Shown here piece by piece: positions 7,781 to 23,235 of a stretch of DNA of 64,000 bases. The translations under genes and the position numbers were made by a program. Under the pieces are notes generated by a model, which saw only the letters and a program-made list of their open reading frames with translations, ran no database searches and had not been told where the DNA came from. Position 1 is the stretch's first letter, and every line of letters begins with the position of its first letter. The DNA comes from Kitasatospora sp. MAP5-34 (lineage in GTDB: Bacteria; Actinomycetota; Actinomycetes; Streptomycetales; Streptomycetaceae): assembly GCF_029894335.1 (NCBI RefSeq), contig NZ_JARXZC010000024.1:48508-112507 (forward strand), read 5' to 3'.

Positions 7781-8215
7781 ATGCCTCCCAAGAAGAAGAA
7801 GATCACTGGGCTTATCAAGCTCCAGATCAAGGCTGGCGCGGCCAACCCCGCCCCGCCGGTCGGCCCCGCGCTCGGTCAGCACGGTGTCAACATCATGGAG
7901 TTCTGCAAGGCCTACAACGCTGCGACCGAGTCGCAGCGCGGCATGATCGTGCCGGTGGAGATCACGGTCTACGACGACCGTTCCTTCACCTTCATCACGA
8001 AGACGCCGCCGGCCGCGCGCCTCATCCTGAAGGCCGCGGGCGTGGAGAAGGGCTCTGCCGAGCCCCACAAGACCAAGGTCGCCAAGCTCAGCAGCGCCCA
8101 GGTCCGTGAGATCGCCTCGGTCAAGCTCCCCGACCTGAACGCCAACGACCTGGACGCCGCGGCGAAGATCATCGCCGGCACCGCCCGGTCGATGGGCATC
8201 ACCGTCGAGGGCTGA
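7781..8215 (+). CDS. rplK: 50S ribosomal protein L11
   Basis: 144 residues. It starts [19 protein letters not shown], with the Pro-rich helix [20 protein letters not shown] that contacts 23S rRNA in the GTPase centre and forms part of the thiostrepton site. The C-terminal domain binds rRNA and ends [13 protein letters not shown] 7781 follows a GGAGAG site; the frame stays open far upstream into nusG, but that part is not L11-like. It is cotranscribed with rplA, 80 bp downstream, from its own promoter. No unusual substitution stands out. Confidence 0.98.
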
Positions 8216-8295
8216 CAGCCCCCAAGTCCCACCGTGGTAGGGCCCAGCGCGGCCCGTCAACACCACGACTCCTCCATTCACCTTCAGGAGAAGCA

Positions 8296-9018
8296 GTGAA
8301 GCGCAGCAAGGCTCTGAAGGCCGCGGACGTCAAGGTCGACCGCAGCCGTCTCTACGCTCCCCTCGAGGCCATCCGCCTCGCGAAGGAGACCTCCACCTCC
8401 AAGTTCGACGGCACCGTCGAGGTCGCCATGCGTCTGGGCGTCGACCCGCGCAAGGCCGACCAGATGGTCCGCAGCACCGTGATCCTTCCGCACGGCACCG
8501 GTAAGACCGCTCGGGTCCTGGTCTTCGCGACCGGCGAGCGTGCCGAGGCCGCGCGTGCTGCGGGCGCCGACATCGTCGGCTCGGACGAGCTCATCGACGA
8601 GGTTGCCAAGGGCCGCCTCGACTTCGACGCCGTCGTCGCCACCCCGGACCTCATGGGCAAGGTCGGCCGCCTCGGCCGCGTGCTCGGTCCCCGTGGCCTG
8701 ATGCCGAACCCGAAGACCGGCACCGTGACCCCGGACGTGGCCAAGGCCGTGAACGAGATCAAGGGCGGCAAGATCGAGTTCCGCGTCGACAAGCACTCGA
8801 ACCTGCACTTCATCATCGGTAAGGCCTCCTTCACCGACGAGCAGCTGGTCGAGAACTACGCCGCCGCGCTGGACGAGGTCCTCCGGGCCAAGCCGTCCGC
8901 CGCCAAGGGCCGCTACATCAAGAAGACCGCGGTCTCCACCACGATCGGCCCCGGCGTTCCGGTCGACCCGAACCGCACCCGCAACCTCCTCGTCGAGGAG
9001 GACCCGGCCGCCCTCTGA
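8296..9018 (+). CDS. rplA: 50S ribosomal protein L1
   Basis: 240 residues. Builds the mobile L1 stalk that guides deacylated tRNA out of the E site, and in many bacteria represses its own L11-L1 mRNA. The signature segment VLGPRGLMPNPKTGTVTPDV, followed by AVNEIKGGKIEFRVDKHSNL, is complete. The GTG start has CAGGAGAAGCA upstream (Shine-Dalgarno AGGAG). The operon ends at a very strong terminator after the stop. Nothing unusual is seen in length or motifs. Confidence 0.98.
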   Translation: MKRSKALKAADVKVDRSRLYAPLEAIRLAKETSTSKFDGTVEVAMRLGVDPRKADQMVRSTVILPHGTGKTARVLVFATGERAEAARAAGADIVGSDELIDEVAKGRLDFDAVVATPDLMGKVGRLGRVLGPRGLMPNPKTGTVTPDVAKAVNEIKGGKIEFRVDKHSNLHFIIGKASFTDEQLVENYAAALDEVLRAKPSAAKGRYIKKTAVSTTIGPGVPVDPNRTRNLLVEEDPAAL

Positions 9019-9081
9019 GCCTCCGTGCTCTGAGTGGGTAGCCGCGTCCCGGGCGTGAGCCCGGTGGGCAGTTCATCTCGT

Positions 9082-9125
9082 ACGGCGGGCCCGTACCCCC
9101 TTGACCGGGGGTACGGGCCCGCCGT
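9082..9125 (+). terminator. Terminator of the rplKA operon
   Basis: A perfect 19-bp stem (ACGGCGGGCCCGTACCCCC and its complement) with loop TTGACC. This is one of the most stable hairpins in the window, without a clear T-run. Confidence 0.8.
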
Positions 9126-9215
9126 CGTTCTCCGTCCGGGCGACTGTCCGGTGCGTAGGGGTGGCATGGCATGGTGTGGGGGCGTAAGGCGCGGGGACGG
9201 CGGCAGGAGGAAGCG

Positions 9216-10082
9216 ATGACGGTACGGCGGCGGTCAGTGGTCGCGGTGCTGGGTGCTGCCCTGCTGCTGGCCGGGGTGACCGGGTGCTCCGGCGGCTCGG
9301 GTGGCTCCGGCACCTCCGGTGGCAGCCCGCAGCCCTCGCCGACGGCGTCCGTCACCTCGCCCTCGCCGCTCGCGACTCCGACGGACCGGTCGCCGCACGG
9401 GGTGCTGCTCTCGGCCCAGCTCGCGATGCACACCGCCCGGCGGGCCAAGTTCAGTTACCTGCTGGGGGCGGACAGCGGGACGGGGATGCTCTTCTGGGCG
9501 CCCAAGACCGTGCTCCAGCTCCAGCGCTCCGGCGCGCTCGACCAGCTGCTGGTGCTGGACACCACCGCGTACCTGGGCGGCGACCAGGCCACGGCGGCGC
9601 GCCTGGGCGGCCGGCACTGGGAGCGCTACGGAGCGGTGCCCGGCGGGGACATCCCCTACTCCGGGCTGGTCGACCGGCTCAACCCCGTGGTGGCCGTGAC
9701 CGCGGCGGCCGCCGCCGACTCCCCGGAGCTGCTGGGGGAGGAGAAGCTCGGTGACACCGCCGTCCAGCACTACCGGGTGGTCACCGGCGTCGACGCCTAC
9801 GTCGCGGCGCAGACCCAGCTCACCGTCGCCCGGCGGGACGCGCTGCGGGCGTCCCTCGGCCAGGGCGGGCTGACGGAGCTGACGCTCGACCTCTGGCTGA
9901 ACGACAAGGACCAGCTGGTCCAGTTCCGCCGTACGGGGACGAGGACGGGGACGGGTGCCACGGCCCGGTTGGACGACACCGTCCGGTACAGCGAGTTCGC
10001 CGGCCTGCTCTCGGTGCAGGCCCCGGCCGACACCGACACGCTCGATGCCGGGACCCAGGCGCTGCCGCCCTTCGTCCCGTAG
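9216..10082 (+). CDS. Secreted lipoprotein, LppX/LprAFG-like
   Basis: 288 residues. The N-terminus has a basic stretch (MTVRRRS), a hydrophobic core and a lipobox ending VTG-C24, so the protein should be lipid-anchored outside the membrane. A Gly/Ser/Pro/Thr linker (about residues 25-60) leads to a folded domain with alternating beta/alpha character (DSGTGMLFWAPKTVLQLQ, HYRVVTGVDAY, LDLWLNDKDQLVQFR). This resembles actinobacterial LppX/LprAFG lipoproteins, which bind lipids in mycobacteria. ATG 9216 has AGGAGG 5 nt upstream. It has its own slot between two ribosomal-protein operons, an arrangement also seen in S. coelicolor. Ligand and role here are unknown. Confidence 0.75.
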   Translation: MTVRRRSVVAVLGAALLLAGVTGCSGGSGGSGTSGGSPQPSPTASVTSPSPLATPTDRSPHGVLLSAQLAMHTARRAKFSYLLGADSGTGMLFWAPKTVLQLQRSGALDQLLVLDTTAYLGGDQATAARLGGRHWERYGAVPGGDIPYSGLVDRLNPVVAVTAAAAADSPELLGEEKLGDTAVQHYRVVTGVDAYVAAQTQLTVARRDALRASLGQGGLTELTLDLWLNDKDQLVQFRRTGTRTGTGATARLDDTVRYSEFAGLLSVQAPADTDTLDAGTQALPPFVP

Positions 10083-10105
10083 ACCGACCGGATCGCCCGG
10101 CGGAT

Positions 10106-10135
10106 TTGGCCGATTCGCCCGGGGTCGAGTACGGT
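10106..10135 (+). promoter_or_regulatory. Promoter candidate for rplJ-rplL
   Basis: TTGGCC, 18 bp, TACGGT, followed by TTAACA. It starts the approximately 280-nt leader of the L10 operon. Confidence 0.5.
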
Positions 10136-10141
10136 TAACAC

Positions 10142-10423
10142 TGCCAAAGACCGCTGGTTGTTGTTCCGAGCCCGTAAGGGGTCGGTGCAGCCGAAGGATC
10201 TGCGAATTGCCGCAGACGGCCCGCGCAGGAGTGTTTGGAGCTTGGACTTCCGGTCCGTGCGGCTTGCCGCGCGACTGTCGAGGTCACCTAGAGCCCCGTG
10301 CGCCTGCGCACGAGGGCTCTCACTGTTTCTGCAGGGGCTTCCTTCGCTCAGCGCGTCCGAGGTGGGAATGGTCGACACTCGCGGTCGGCCCGACTTCGAC
10401 ATCACGGAAGGAGGCGTAAGCCT
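10142..10423 (+). promoter_or_regulatory. L10 (rplJ) mRNA leader, autoregulatory
   Basis: An untranslated stretch of about 280 nt before rplJ. Such leaders bind the L10-L7/L12 complex and repress the operon when stalk proteins are in excess (the Rfam L10_leader family). I see structured GC-rich arms (for example around GGACTTCCGGTCC at 10243-10255) followed by an intrinsic-terminator-like hairpin. Assignment rests on position and structure, not on a covariance-model match. Confidence 0.65.
10290..10320 (+). terminator. Attenuator hairpin in the L10 leader
   Basis: AGAGCCC plus CGTGCG pair with CGCACG plus GGGCTCT across a CCTG loop, with one bulged A. CACTGTTTCTG follows. It lies 104 nt before rplJ and is likely the off-switch or read-through point of the leader. 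Confidence 0.6.
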
Positions 10424-10987
10424 ATGGCAAGGCCTGACAAGGCTGCTGCTGTCGCGGAGATGACGGACAAGTTCCGTTCCTCGAACGCGGCCGTGCTGAC
10501 CGAGTACCGCGGTCTGACGGTGAAGCAGCTCAAGACGCTCCGCCGCTCGCTCGGCGAGAACGCCGATTACGCCGTGGTGAAGAACACGCTGACCAAGATT
10601 GCGGCCAACGAGGCCGGGATCGACACGCTGGACGACCTGTTCGCGGGTCCGACGGCGGTTGCCTTCGTCACCGGTGACCCGGTGGAGTCGGCGAAGGCTC
10701 TGCGTGACTTCGCCAAGGAGAACCCCGCTCTCATCATCAAGGGCGGTGTCCTTGACGGTAAGGCACTGACCGCCGATGAGATCAAGAAGCTCGCGGACCT
10801 CGAGTCCCGCGAGGTGCTGCTCGCCAAGCTGGCAGGCGCCCTGAAGGCCAAGCCCTCGCAGGCTGCCGCGGTCTTCCAGGCCCTGCCCTCGAAGCTCGTC
10901 CGCACGGTGGACGCGCTTCGCGACAAGGTCGAGCAGGGCGGTGCCGGTACGCCGGCTCCCGCCGCCGAGGACGCCGCCGCCGAGTAG
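10424..10987 (+). CDS. rplJ: 50S ribosomal protein L10
   Basis: 187 residues. The N-terminal rRNA-binding globular domain begins MARPDKAAAVAEMTDKFRSS and contains TEYRGLTVKQLKTLRRSL. The C-terminal helix (about 150-187) holds L7/L12 dimers. The Ala-rich acidic end (APAAEDAAAE) is slightly longer than in E. coli L10 (165 residues). ATG 10424 follows GGAAGGAGG. The frame is open upstream through the leader, but that part is not L10-like. It forms the ribosomal stalk base with L11 and is coexpressed with rplL across a small hairpin. Confidence 0.97.
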   Translation: MARPDKAAAVAEMTDKFRSSNAAVLTEYRGLTVKQLKTLRRSLGENADYAVVKNTLTKIAANEAGIDTLDDLFAGPTAVAFVTGDPVESAKALRDFAKENPALIIKGGVLDGKALTADEIKKLADLESREVLLAKLAGALKAKPSQAAAVFQALPSKLVRTVDALRDKVEQGGAGTPAPAAEDAAAE

Positions 10988-10992
10988 TACCA

Positions 10993-11014
10993 ACATGCCC
11001 CTCCGGGGGCATGT
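10993..11014 (+). terminator. Hairpin between rplJ and rplL
   Basis: ACATGCCCC/GGGGCATGT with a 4-nt loop, just after the rplJ stop. It is probably a partial attenuator or an mRNA-processing element that lets rplL be made in excess of rplJ, as the stalk stoichiometry requires. That role is inferred. Confidence 0.5.
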
Positions 11015-11100
11015 CGGCAGGCTAACGCCTCGCTGCGGGCCCGTACGCCCGCCAATCCGTACATCCGGCACCACCTGCCGATTATTGGAAGGACGCCATC

Positions 11101-11481
11101 ATGGCGAAGCTGTCCCAGGACGACCTGCTCGCGCAGTTCGAGGAGATGACCCTCATCGAGCTCTCTGAGTTCGTGAAGGCCTTCGAGGAGAAGTTCGACG
11201 TCACCGCCGCCGTCGCCGTCGCCGCCGGCCCGGCCGGCCCCGCCGCCGCGGTCGAGGTCGCTGAGGAGCAGGACGAGTTCGACGTCGTGCTCGACGGCGC
11301 CGGCGACAAGAAGATCCAGGTCATCAAGGAGGTGCGCGCCCTCACCTCCCTCGGCCTGAAGGAGGCGAAGGACCTCGTCGACGGCACCCCCGCCGTTGTC
11401 CTGGAGAAGGTTGCCAAGGACGTTGCCGAGAAGGCCAAGGCTGCCCTCGAGGCCGCTGGCGCCAAGGTCACCGTCAAGTGA
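11101..11481 (+). CDS. rplL: 50S ribosomal protein L7/L12
   Basis: 126 residues. N-terminal dimerisation domain (about 1-38, MAKLSQDDLLAQFEEMTLIE), Ala/Pro/Gly hinge (about 39-53), and C-terminal factor-binding domain (KKIQVIKEVRALTSLGLKEA, then VDGTPAVVLEKV). It recruits EF-Tu, EF-G, IF2 and RF3 to the ribosome. The ribosome site GGAAGGA sits 8 nt before the ATG. Codon use is extremely biased (AAG, GTC, GCC), as expected of a very highly expressed gene. Two hairpins in series follow the stop. Confidence 0.98.
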   Translation: MAKLSQDDLLAQFEEMTLIELSEFVKAFEEKFDVTAAVAVAAGPAGPAAAVEVAEEQDEFDVVLDGAGDKKIQVIKEVRALTSLGLKEAKDLVDGTPAVVLEKVAKDVAEKAKAALEAAGAKVTVK

Positions 11482-11485
11482 CTCA

Positions 11486-11552
11486 GTGCCCCCTCTGAGG
11501 GGGCACGTGGGCCGGGCCGATCACCCCTGCGGGTGGTCGGCCCGGCCTTTTT
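11486..11552 (+). terminator. Tandem terminators after rplL
   Basis: First hairpin GTGCCCCC/GGGGGCAC at 11486-11506. Second, a 17-bp stem GGCCGGGCCGATCACCC and its complement with loop CTGC, followed by TTTTT, at 11510-11552. The double terminator implies rpoBC needs its own promoter. Confidence 0.85.
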
Positions 11553-11970
11553 CGTACCCGCGTCCAGGCGCCGGCCCCGGATTCCGCCAGTCTGGCCGAT
11601 TGTGCACTCGGCCACTGTCGGCGGTGCCAGGTATGGTGATCGCTGTCATCGGGAGTGGCTCCCACCACGGGTTCTGTAACGCCCGGGGGGTCCGCAGCGA
11701 TGAGCAGGCCGAGGTCCTTCCCCCAGGGGAGGGCCTTGACGAACTGCACCGAGGGCGCGATTCTCAAAGCGCGCGCCCCTGTGTGGAGTGCACTGCCAGT
11801 TGGAGCGGCTCTGGATGCATATTCAGTGGCCCCGGCGGGAAGTGACTCCTCGTGAGGTGCGGCGGCCCGGGAGTCCCCGGGCCGATGGTTGTACGAGGGC
11901 AGGGACCACCCTGCGGCAGGGCTCCTTCCGGGGGGCCGGGCCGGCCGGGTGGCTACCGGAGGGAGTGTCC
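11553..11970 (+). other. Non-coding interval upstream of rpoB
   Basis: About 420 bp between the rplL terminators and the rpoB promoter. Short frames exist, but none has a credible ribosome site or codon pattern. I see no gene here. The interval contains a relatively AT-rich patch around 11808-11830 (GGATGCATATTCAG) that could hold a further promoter I cannot define. Confidence 0.4.
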
Positions 11971-11987
11971 GATTCGGTCTCCGAATC
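11971..11987. promoter_or_regulatory. Inverted repeat just upstream of the rpoB promoter
   Basis: GATTCGG-TCT-CCGAATC, a perfect 7-bp inverted repeat ending 5 bp before the -35 box. Its size and place suit a dimeric regulator or a weak terminator. Which one is unknown. Confidence 0.45.
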
Positions 11988-11992
11988 AGGAC

Positions 11993-12021
11993 TTGTCAGC
12001 AGTGTGCCTTTTGGCTACACT
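11993..12021 (+). promoter_or_regulatory. rpoB-rpoC promoter
   Basis: TTGTCA, 17 bp, TACACT: the best housekeeping-sigma match in the interval, giving a leader of about 200 nt before rpoB. The leader carries several GC-rich arms (12130-12180) but no obvious terminator. Confidence 0.7.
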
Positions 12022-12229
12022 GTCCCTTTGCGCTGCCTGTTAGCTGCTCCGTGACTCGTCGCCCGGAGTTTGCGTTGCCCTGATGGGGTCTGGCTTCGCC
12101 TCCGCACTGCGGTTCTGACCTGGGAGATCTTCCCGGCCGGGACCAACGGCGCCGGAGGCGGCTCCAAGCCCTGACAGGCCCGGCCGGTACGCGCGTAGTG
12201 AGCTCCGAGCCCTCGGAAGGACCCCCCTC

Positions 12230-15703
<3,474 letters not shown>

Positions 15704-15804
15704 CGGAGGTTGGGCCGGCTGCCCCAAGGTGCAGCCGGCCCGCCCCCAGGCCCCCTCAGACCAGATGAACACCTTTCGACTTACGAAAGAGGGCTTGACG
15801 ACCA

Positions 15805-19695
<3,891 letters not shown>

Positions 19696-19711
19696 GTAGT
19701 CCTTGCTTGAA

Positions 19712-19751
19712 CCGCAGGGCGGTCACCCCGAAAGGGGTGGCCGCCCTGCGG
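19712..19751 (+). terminator. Terminator of rpoBC (copy 1 of a repeated terminator)
   Basis: CCGCAGGGCGGTCACCCC, loop GAAA, GGGGTGGCCGCCCTGCGG: an 18-bp stem with one G-U pair. The same two arms recur at 23174-23213. Confidence 0.85.
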
Positions 19752-19814
19752 CGTTCCCCCGGAGGGCGGGGAGCAGTGCGAAGCGGAGGCTGCGGGCTGT
19801 TGCCTTCCGGTTTC

Positions 19815-19840
19815 GCGCGGTTCCCCGCGCCCCTGATGGT
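19815..19840 (+). repeat. Streptomycete interspersed GC-rich motif
   Basis: CGCGCGGTTCCCCGCGCCCC followed by TGATGG. Its core GTTCCCCGCGCCCCTG is also present at 26215-26230, where it is one arm of a long inverted repeat. Similar words are common between genes in streptomycetes. Confidence 0.5.
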
Positions 19841-19869
19841 GGCCCAGGCCCGCTGGATCGAATATCTGA

Positions 19870-19898
19870 TCGACCACTGGTTCGCGGGCTGATATAAC
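19870..19898 (+). promoter_or_regulatory. Promoter candidate for the S53 peptidase gene
   Basis: TCGACC, 17 bp, TATAAC. It leaves a leader of about 185 nt containing an imperfect inverted repeat GTGGCGTCGC / GCGACGTCAC (20040-20063) shortly before the ribosome site. Confidence 0.5.
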
Positions 19899-20092
19899 TC
19901 TTCGCAGGCGGGGCAGTTGTCCGGGGCCCGGGGGTTGCAGGTTCGGCGCGGTGCCGGTGCGCACGTGCATGCCCGATGTGGCTGACCATTCTTCAGCGAA
20001 CTTCCATGAATTCCCGACCGACCGGACTCCGCCGCCACGGTGGCGTCGCCACAGCGACGTCACCTTTTCCGTGCACGGAGGAGAGATCACGG

Positions 20093-23000
20093 ATGATCAG
20101 ACCGAGACCCGCCGGGCGGCACTGGCGCCGTCTGGCCGGAGGCACCACGGCGGCCCTGATAGCCGGGCTGCTGGTGCCGGGCGTCGCCGCCGCCGACCAG
20201 ACCGCTGTTGACCAGGCCGCCGCGACGGTGGCGCCCCAGCGGATCGGCAGTGCGCCCGTCGCGCCGGCCGGTGCCGTCCGGACCGCCGAGCCGGCGGCCG
20301 GGACGCCGCTGAAGCTCAGCGTGACGCTGTCGCCGAACGACCCGGGCGCGCTGCAGAGCTTCGTTGCCGCAGTGTCCACCCCGCACTCCCCGCAGTATCA
20401 CCAGTACCTGAAGACCGGTCAGTTCGCCCAGCGGTTCGGTGCGTCCAAGTCGACCGTCGCCGCAGTGAGCAAGGCGCTGACAGACGCCGGTCTGCACCCC
20501 GGCCCGGTCGAGGCCGACGGTCTGACCATCCCCGTCAGCACCACCACCGCCGAGGCGGGGCGCGCCCTGCACACCGGCTTCGCCGGCTACCGGCTGGCGA
20601 ACGGTGACACCGCGTACGCGAACACCTCCGCGCCCCTGCTGCCGGCCGGTATGGCCGGTGCGGTCACCGGGCTGATCGGTCTCGACAACCTGGCCCGCGT
20701 CCACTCGCACCTGGCCGGCAACGACCAGCCCAGTGCGGCCCCCGGCGCGAGCCCGGGGCTGACGCAGCCGCACTTCACCGGCGCCTACCCGCAGTTGTGC
20801 GGCCGGATCCGTGACTGGCAGGCCAACTCGCTGCACCGCACCGACGCGCAGGACTACTACAGCACCGGTGCGCTGGGCGCCGTGTACGGCCTCGACAGCA
20901 GCGGGCTGCCCGATGGCGCGGCCGGCACGACCGTCGCCGTGTTCGAGCTGGAGGAGTACTCGGACGCCGCCATCTCGGCCTTCCAGAACTGCTACGGCAC
21001 GCACTCCCAGGTCTCCCGGATCAAGATCGACGGCGGTCCGACCACTCCCGCGAACTTCCGCACGGGCGTCGGCTCGGAGACCGCTCTCGACATCGAGACC
21101 GTCGTCGGCATGGCGCCGGGTGCGAACGTGCTGGTCTACCAGGGCCCGGACGCGGCCAACGCGAGCGACGCCGCCGTCCTCGACACCTACCGGCAGATCG
21201 TCACCGACAACCGCGCGCAGGTGATCTCCAGCAGCTGGGGCATCTGCGAGTCGGCGATGCTCGGCAACACCGCCACGCTGAACGCCGAGAACACGATCTT
21301 CATGCAGGCCGCGGCCCAGGGCCAGAGCGTCGTGGCATCCTCCGGTGACAGCGGCTCCACCGACTGCTACCGGCCCGGCAAGGCGGCCGACACCCGGCTC
21401 TCCACGGAGGACCCGGCCAGCCAGCCGTACGTCACGGCCGTCGGCGGCACGTCCATGACCGGCTACGTCAACCCCGCCGAGTCGGTCTGGAACAGGGGCG
21501 CCGGCGCCAGCGGCGGCGGCGTTTCGCAGGTCTGGTCGCTCGACAGCGCCACCGGCTTCCAGGCCGGGGTCACCGGCGCCGGGTACAGCGGTACCCCGTG
21601 CCATGCGGCCGCCGGTCAGGCCTGCCGCCAGGTGCCCGACGTGTCGGCCCTGGCCGACCCCACCCACGGCTACCTGGTCGCGGTCGGCGTCGAGAACGGC
21701 AACGAGTACTGGGGCACGATCGGTGGCACCAGCGGTGCCGCGCCGGCCTGGGCAGCGGTGCTCGCCGTGGCCGACGCCTCGGTGTACTGCGCGGCCAACG
21801 GCCCGGTCGGCCAGATCAACCACGCGCTGTACTCGCAGCTGGCGCACAGCGCCGGGCTGCGCGACATCACCGTCGGCAACAACGACCTGACGGCCTCCGG
21901 GTACACCGGCGGGAACTACCAGGCGGGCCAGGGCTACGACCTGGCCACCGGCCTCGGGACGCCCAACGGCTACATCGTGGCGACCGTCCTGTGCAACGCC
22001 GTGCCGCAGAGCGCGGCCGGTACGTTCGTCCCGGCCGGTCCGACCCGGCTGCTGGACACCCGGCCGGCCACGAACGTCGGCGCTCCCGCCGGCCAGGTCG
22101 CCTCGCACACCTCGCTCCCGCTGAACATCCTCGGCCAGGCGGGCGTGCCGAGTGGCAAGGTGACGGCCGTCGTCCTGAACGTCACGGTGGCCAGGCCCAC
22201 CTCGGGCGGCTTCCTGACGGTCTACCCGTCCGGTGGCACCCGCCCGACCGCCTCCAACATGAACTGGACGGCCGGTCAGACCGTCCCCAACCTCGTCACC
22301 GTCCCGGTCGGGGCGGACGGCAAGGTGGACCTGTACAACGGCGGCCCCGGCTCCACCGACCTCGTCGCGGACCTGTTCGGCTACTACACCAGCGACCCGA
22401 CCGGTGCGACGTACACCGCCGCCGGCCCGACCCGGGTGCTCGACACCCGCCAGGCCGTGGGCCGGACCGGCAAGGACCCGGTCGCCCCGCAGAGCGAGGT
22501 CTCGCTGCCGATCGCCGGTCAGGCGGGCGTGCCCGCCACCGGAGTCAGCGCGGTGATCCTGAACGTCACCGTCACCGAGCCCACCGCGAACGGTTACCTG
22601 ACGGTCTACCCGTCGGGCACCACCCGTCCGACCTCCTCCAACCTGAACTGGACGGCCGGCCAGACCGTCCCCAACCTGGTCATCGTGCCGGTCGGGGCGG
22701 ACGGCAACGTCAACCTGTACAACGGCAGTGCCTGGGGCTCCACGCACCTGGTGGCCGACGTCTTCGGGTACTTCTCCGCGAGCCCGACCGGTGCGAAGTT
22801 CCACAGCGCGCTGCCGCACCGGGTGATGGACACCCGCTCGGGCGTCGGTGCCGCCGCCCCCGGCGCGGCCCTGGGCGGGAACCAGCAGAGCACCCTGACC
22901 TTCGACTACTACGGCCCGATGGCCGCAGCGAAGGCCGTCGTGCTCAACGTGACGGTCACCCAGCCGCAGGCCGGGGGCTGGCTCACGGTCTGGCAGGCGA

Positions 23001-23158
23001 ACGGACAGGCGCGGCCGACGGCCTCCAACCTGAACTGGGCGCCGGGTCAGACGGTCGCGAACCTGGTGACGGTCCCGGCCGGGACCACGGTCAGCTTCTA
23101 CAACGGGAGCTGGGGCGCCACCCACCTGATCGTCGACCTGGTCGGCTACTACAGCTGA
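20093..23158 (+). CDS. Secreted S53 (sedolisin/kumamolisin) peptidase with three C-terminal repeat domains
   Basis: 1021 residues. The signal peptide (RHWRRLAGG, hydrophobic core, cleavage near VAAAD) directs export. A pro-domain spans about residues 70-200. The catalytic domain carries the sedolisin Glu-Asp pair E329/D333 (GSETALDIETVVG), the oxyanion Asp D419 (SSGDSGS) and the nucleophile S547 (GGTSGAAPAW). A calcium-site-like DLATGLGTPNG closes the domain. Then come three tandem repeats of about 125 residues (about 644-766, 772-896, 901-1021), each with PxRxxDTR, VxLNVTV, NWxxGQTVxNLV and LVxDxxGYY. Start ATG 20093 has GGAGGAGA upstream. It should be an acid-active endopeptidase, matured by self-removal of the pro-domain. 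The repeats probably bind a surface or polymer; the ligand is unknown. Confidence 0.92.
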   Translation: MIRPRPAGRHWRRLAGGTTAALIAGLLVPGVAAADQTAVDQAAATVAPQRIGSAPVAPAGAVRTAEPAAGTPLKLSVTLSPNDPGALQSFVAAVSTPHSPQYHQYLKTGQFAQRFGASKSTVAAVSKALTDAGLHPGPVEADGLTIPVSTTTAEAGRALHTGFAGYRLANGDTAYANTSAPLLPAGMAGAVTGLIGLDNLARVHSHLAGNDQPSAAPGASPGLTQPHFTGAYPQLCGRIRDWQANSLHRTDAQDYYSTGALGAVYGLDSSGLPDGAAGTTVAVFELEEYSDAAISAFQNCYGTHSQVSRIKIDGGPTTPANFRTGVGSETALDIETVVGMAPGANVLVYQGPDAANASDAAVLDTYRQIVTDNRAQVISSSWGICESAMLGNTATLNAENTIFMQAAAQGQSVVASSGDSGSTDCYRPGKAADTRLSTEDPASQPYVTAVGGTSMTGYVNPAESVWNRGAGASGGGVSQVWSLDSATGFQAGVTGAGYSGTPCHAAAGQACRQVPDVSALADPTHGYLVAVGVENGNEYWGTIGGTSGAAPAWAAVLAVADASVYCAANGPVGQINHALYSQLAHSAGLRDITVGNNDLTASGYTGGNYQAGQGYDLATGLGTPNGYIVATVLCNAVPQSAAGTFVPAGPTRLLDTRPATNVGAPAGQVASHTSLPLNILGQAGVPSGKVTAVVLNVTVARPTSGGFLTVYPSGGTRPTASNMNWTAGQTVPNLVTVPVGADGKVDLYNGGPGSTDLVADLFGYYTSDPTGATYTAAGPTRVLDTRQAVGRTGKDPVAPQSEVSLPIAGQAGVPATGVSAVILNVTVTEPTANGYLTVYPSGTTRPTSSNLNWTAGQTVPNLVIVPVGADGNVNLYNGSAWGSTHLVADVFGYFSASPTGAKFHSALPHRVMDTRSGVGAAAPGAALGGNQQSTLTFDYYGPMAAAKAVVLNVTVTQPQAGGWLTVWQANGQARPTASNLNWAPGQTVANLVTVPAGTTVSFYNGSWGATHLIVDLVGYYS

Positions 23159-23173
23159 CGGTCAGCTCCTGAT

Positions 23174-23213
23174 CCGCAGGGCGGTCACCCCATCCGGGGT
23201 GGCCGCCCTGCGG
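23174..23213 (+). terminator. Terminator after the S53 peptidase (copy 2 of the rpoC terminator)
   Basis: The arms CCGCAGGGCGGTCACCCC and GGGGTGGCCGCCCTGCGG are identical to those at 19712-19751; only the four-base loop differs (ATCC here, GAAA there). It also faces the end of the leftward VWA gene. Confidence 0.8.
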
Positions 23214-23235
23214 CGTCCGGCCCATTGGCGGAGCC

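Noticed and set aside
11553..11970. Short rightward frames upstream of rpoB as small genes
   Set aside because: No ribosome sites, no codon-bias signal, and they lie between tandem terminators and the rpoB promoter.
20087..23125. 1012-residue leftward frame opposite the S53 peptidase
   Set aside because: Gly/Arg/Val-rich, no motif, fully covered by a motif-complete sense gene.
22022..23158. Tandem repeats as a CRISPR-like or satellite array
   Set aside because: The repeats are about 375 bp, in frame, and diverged at the DNA level; they are protein domain repeats.
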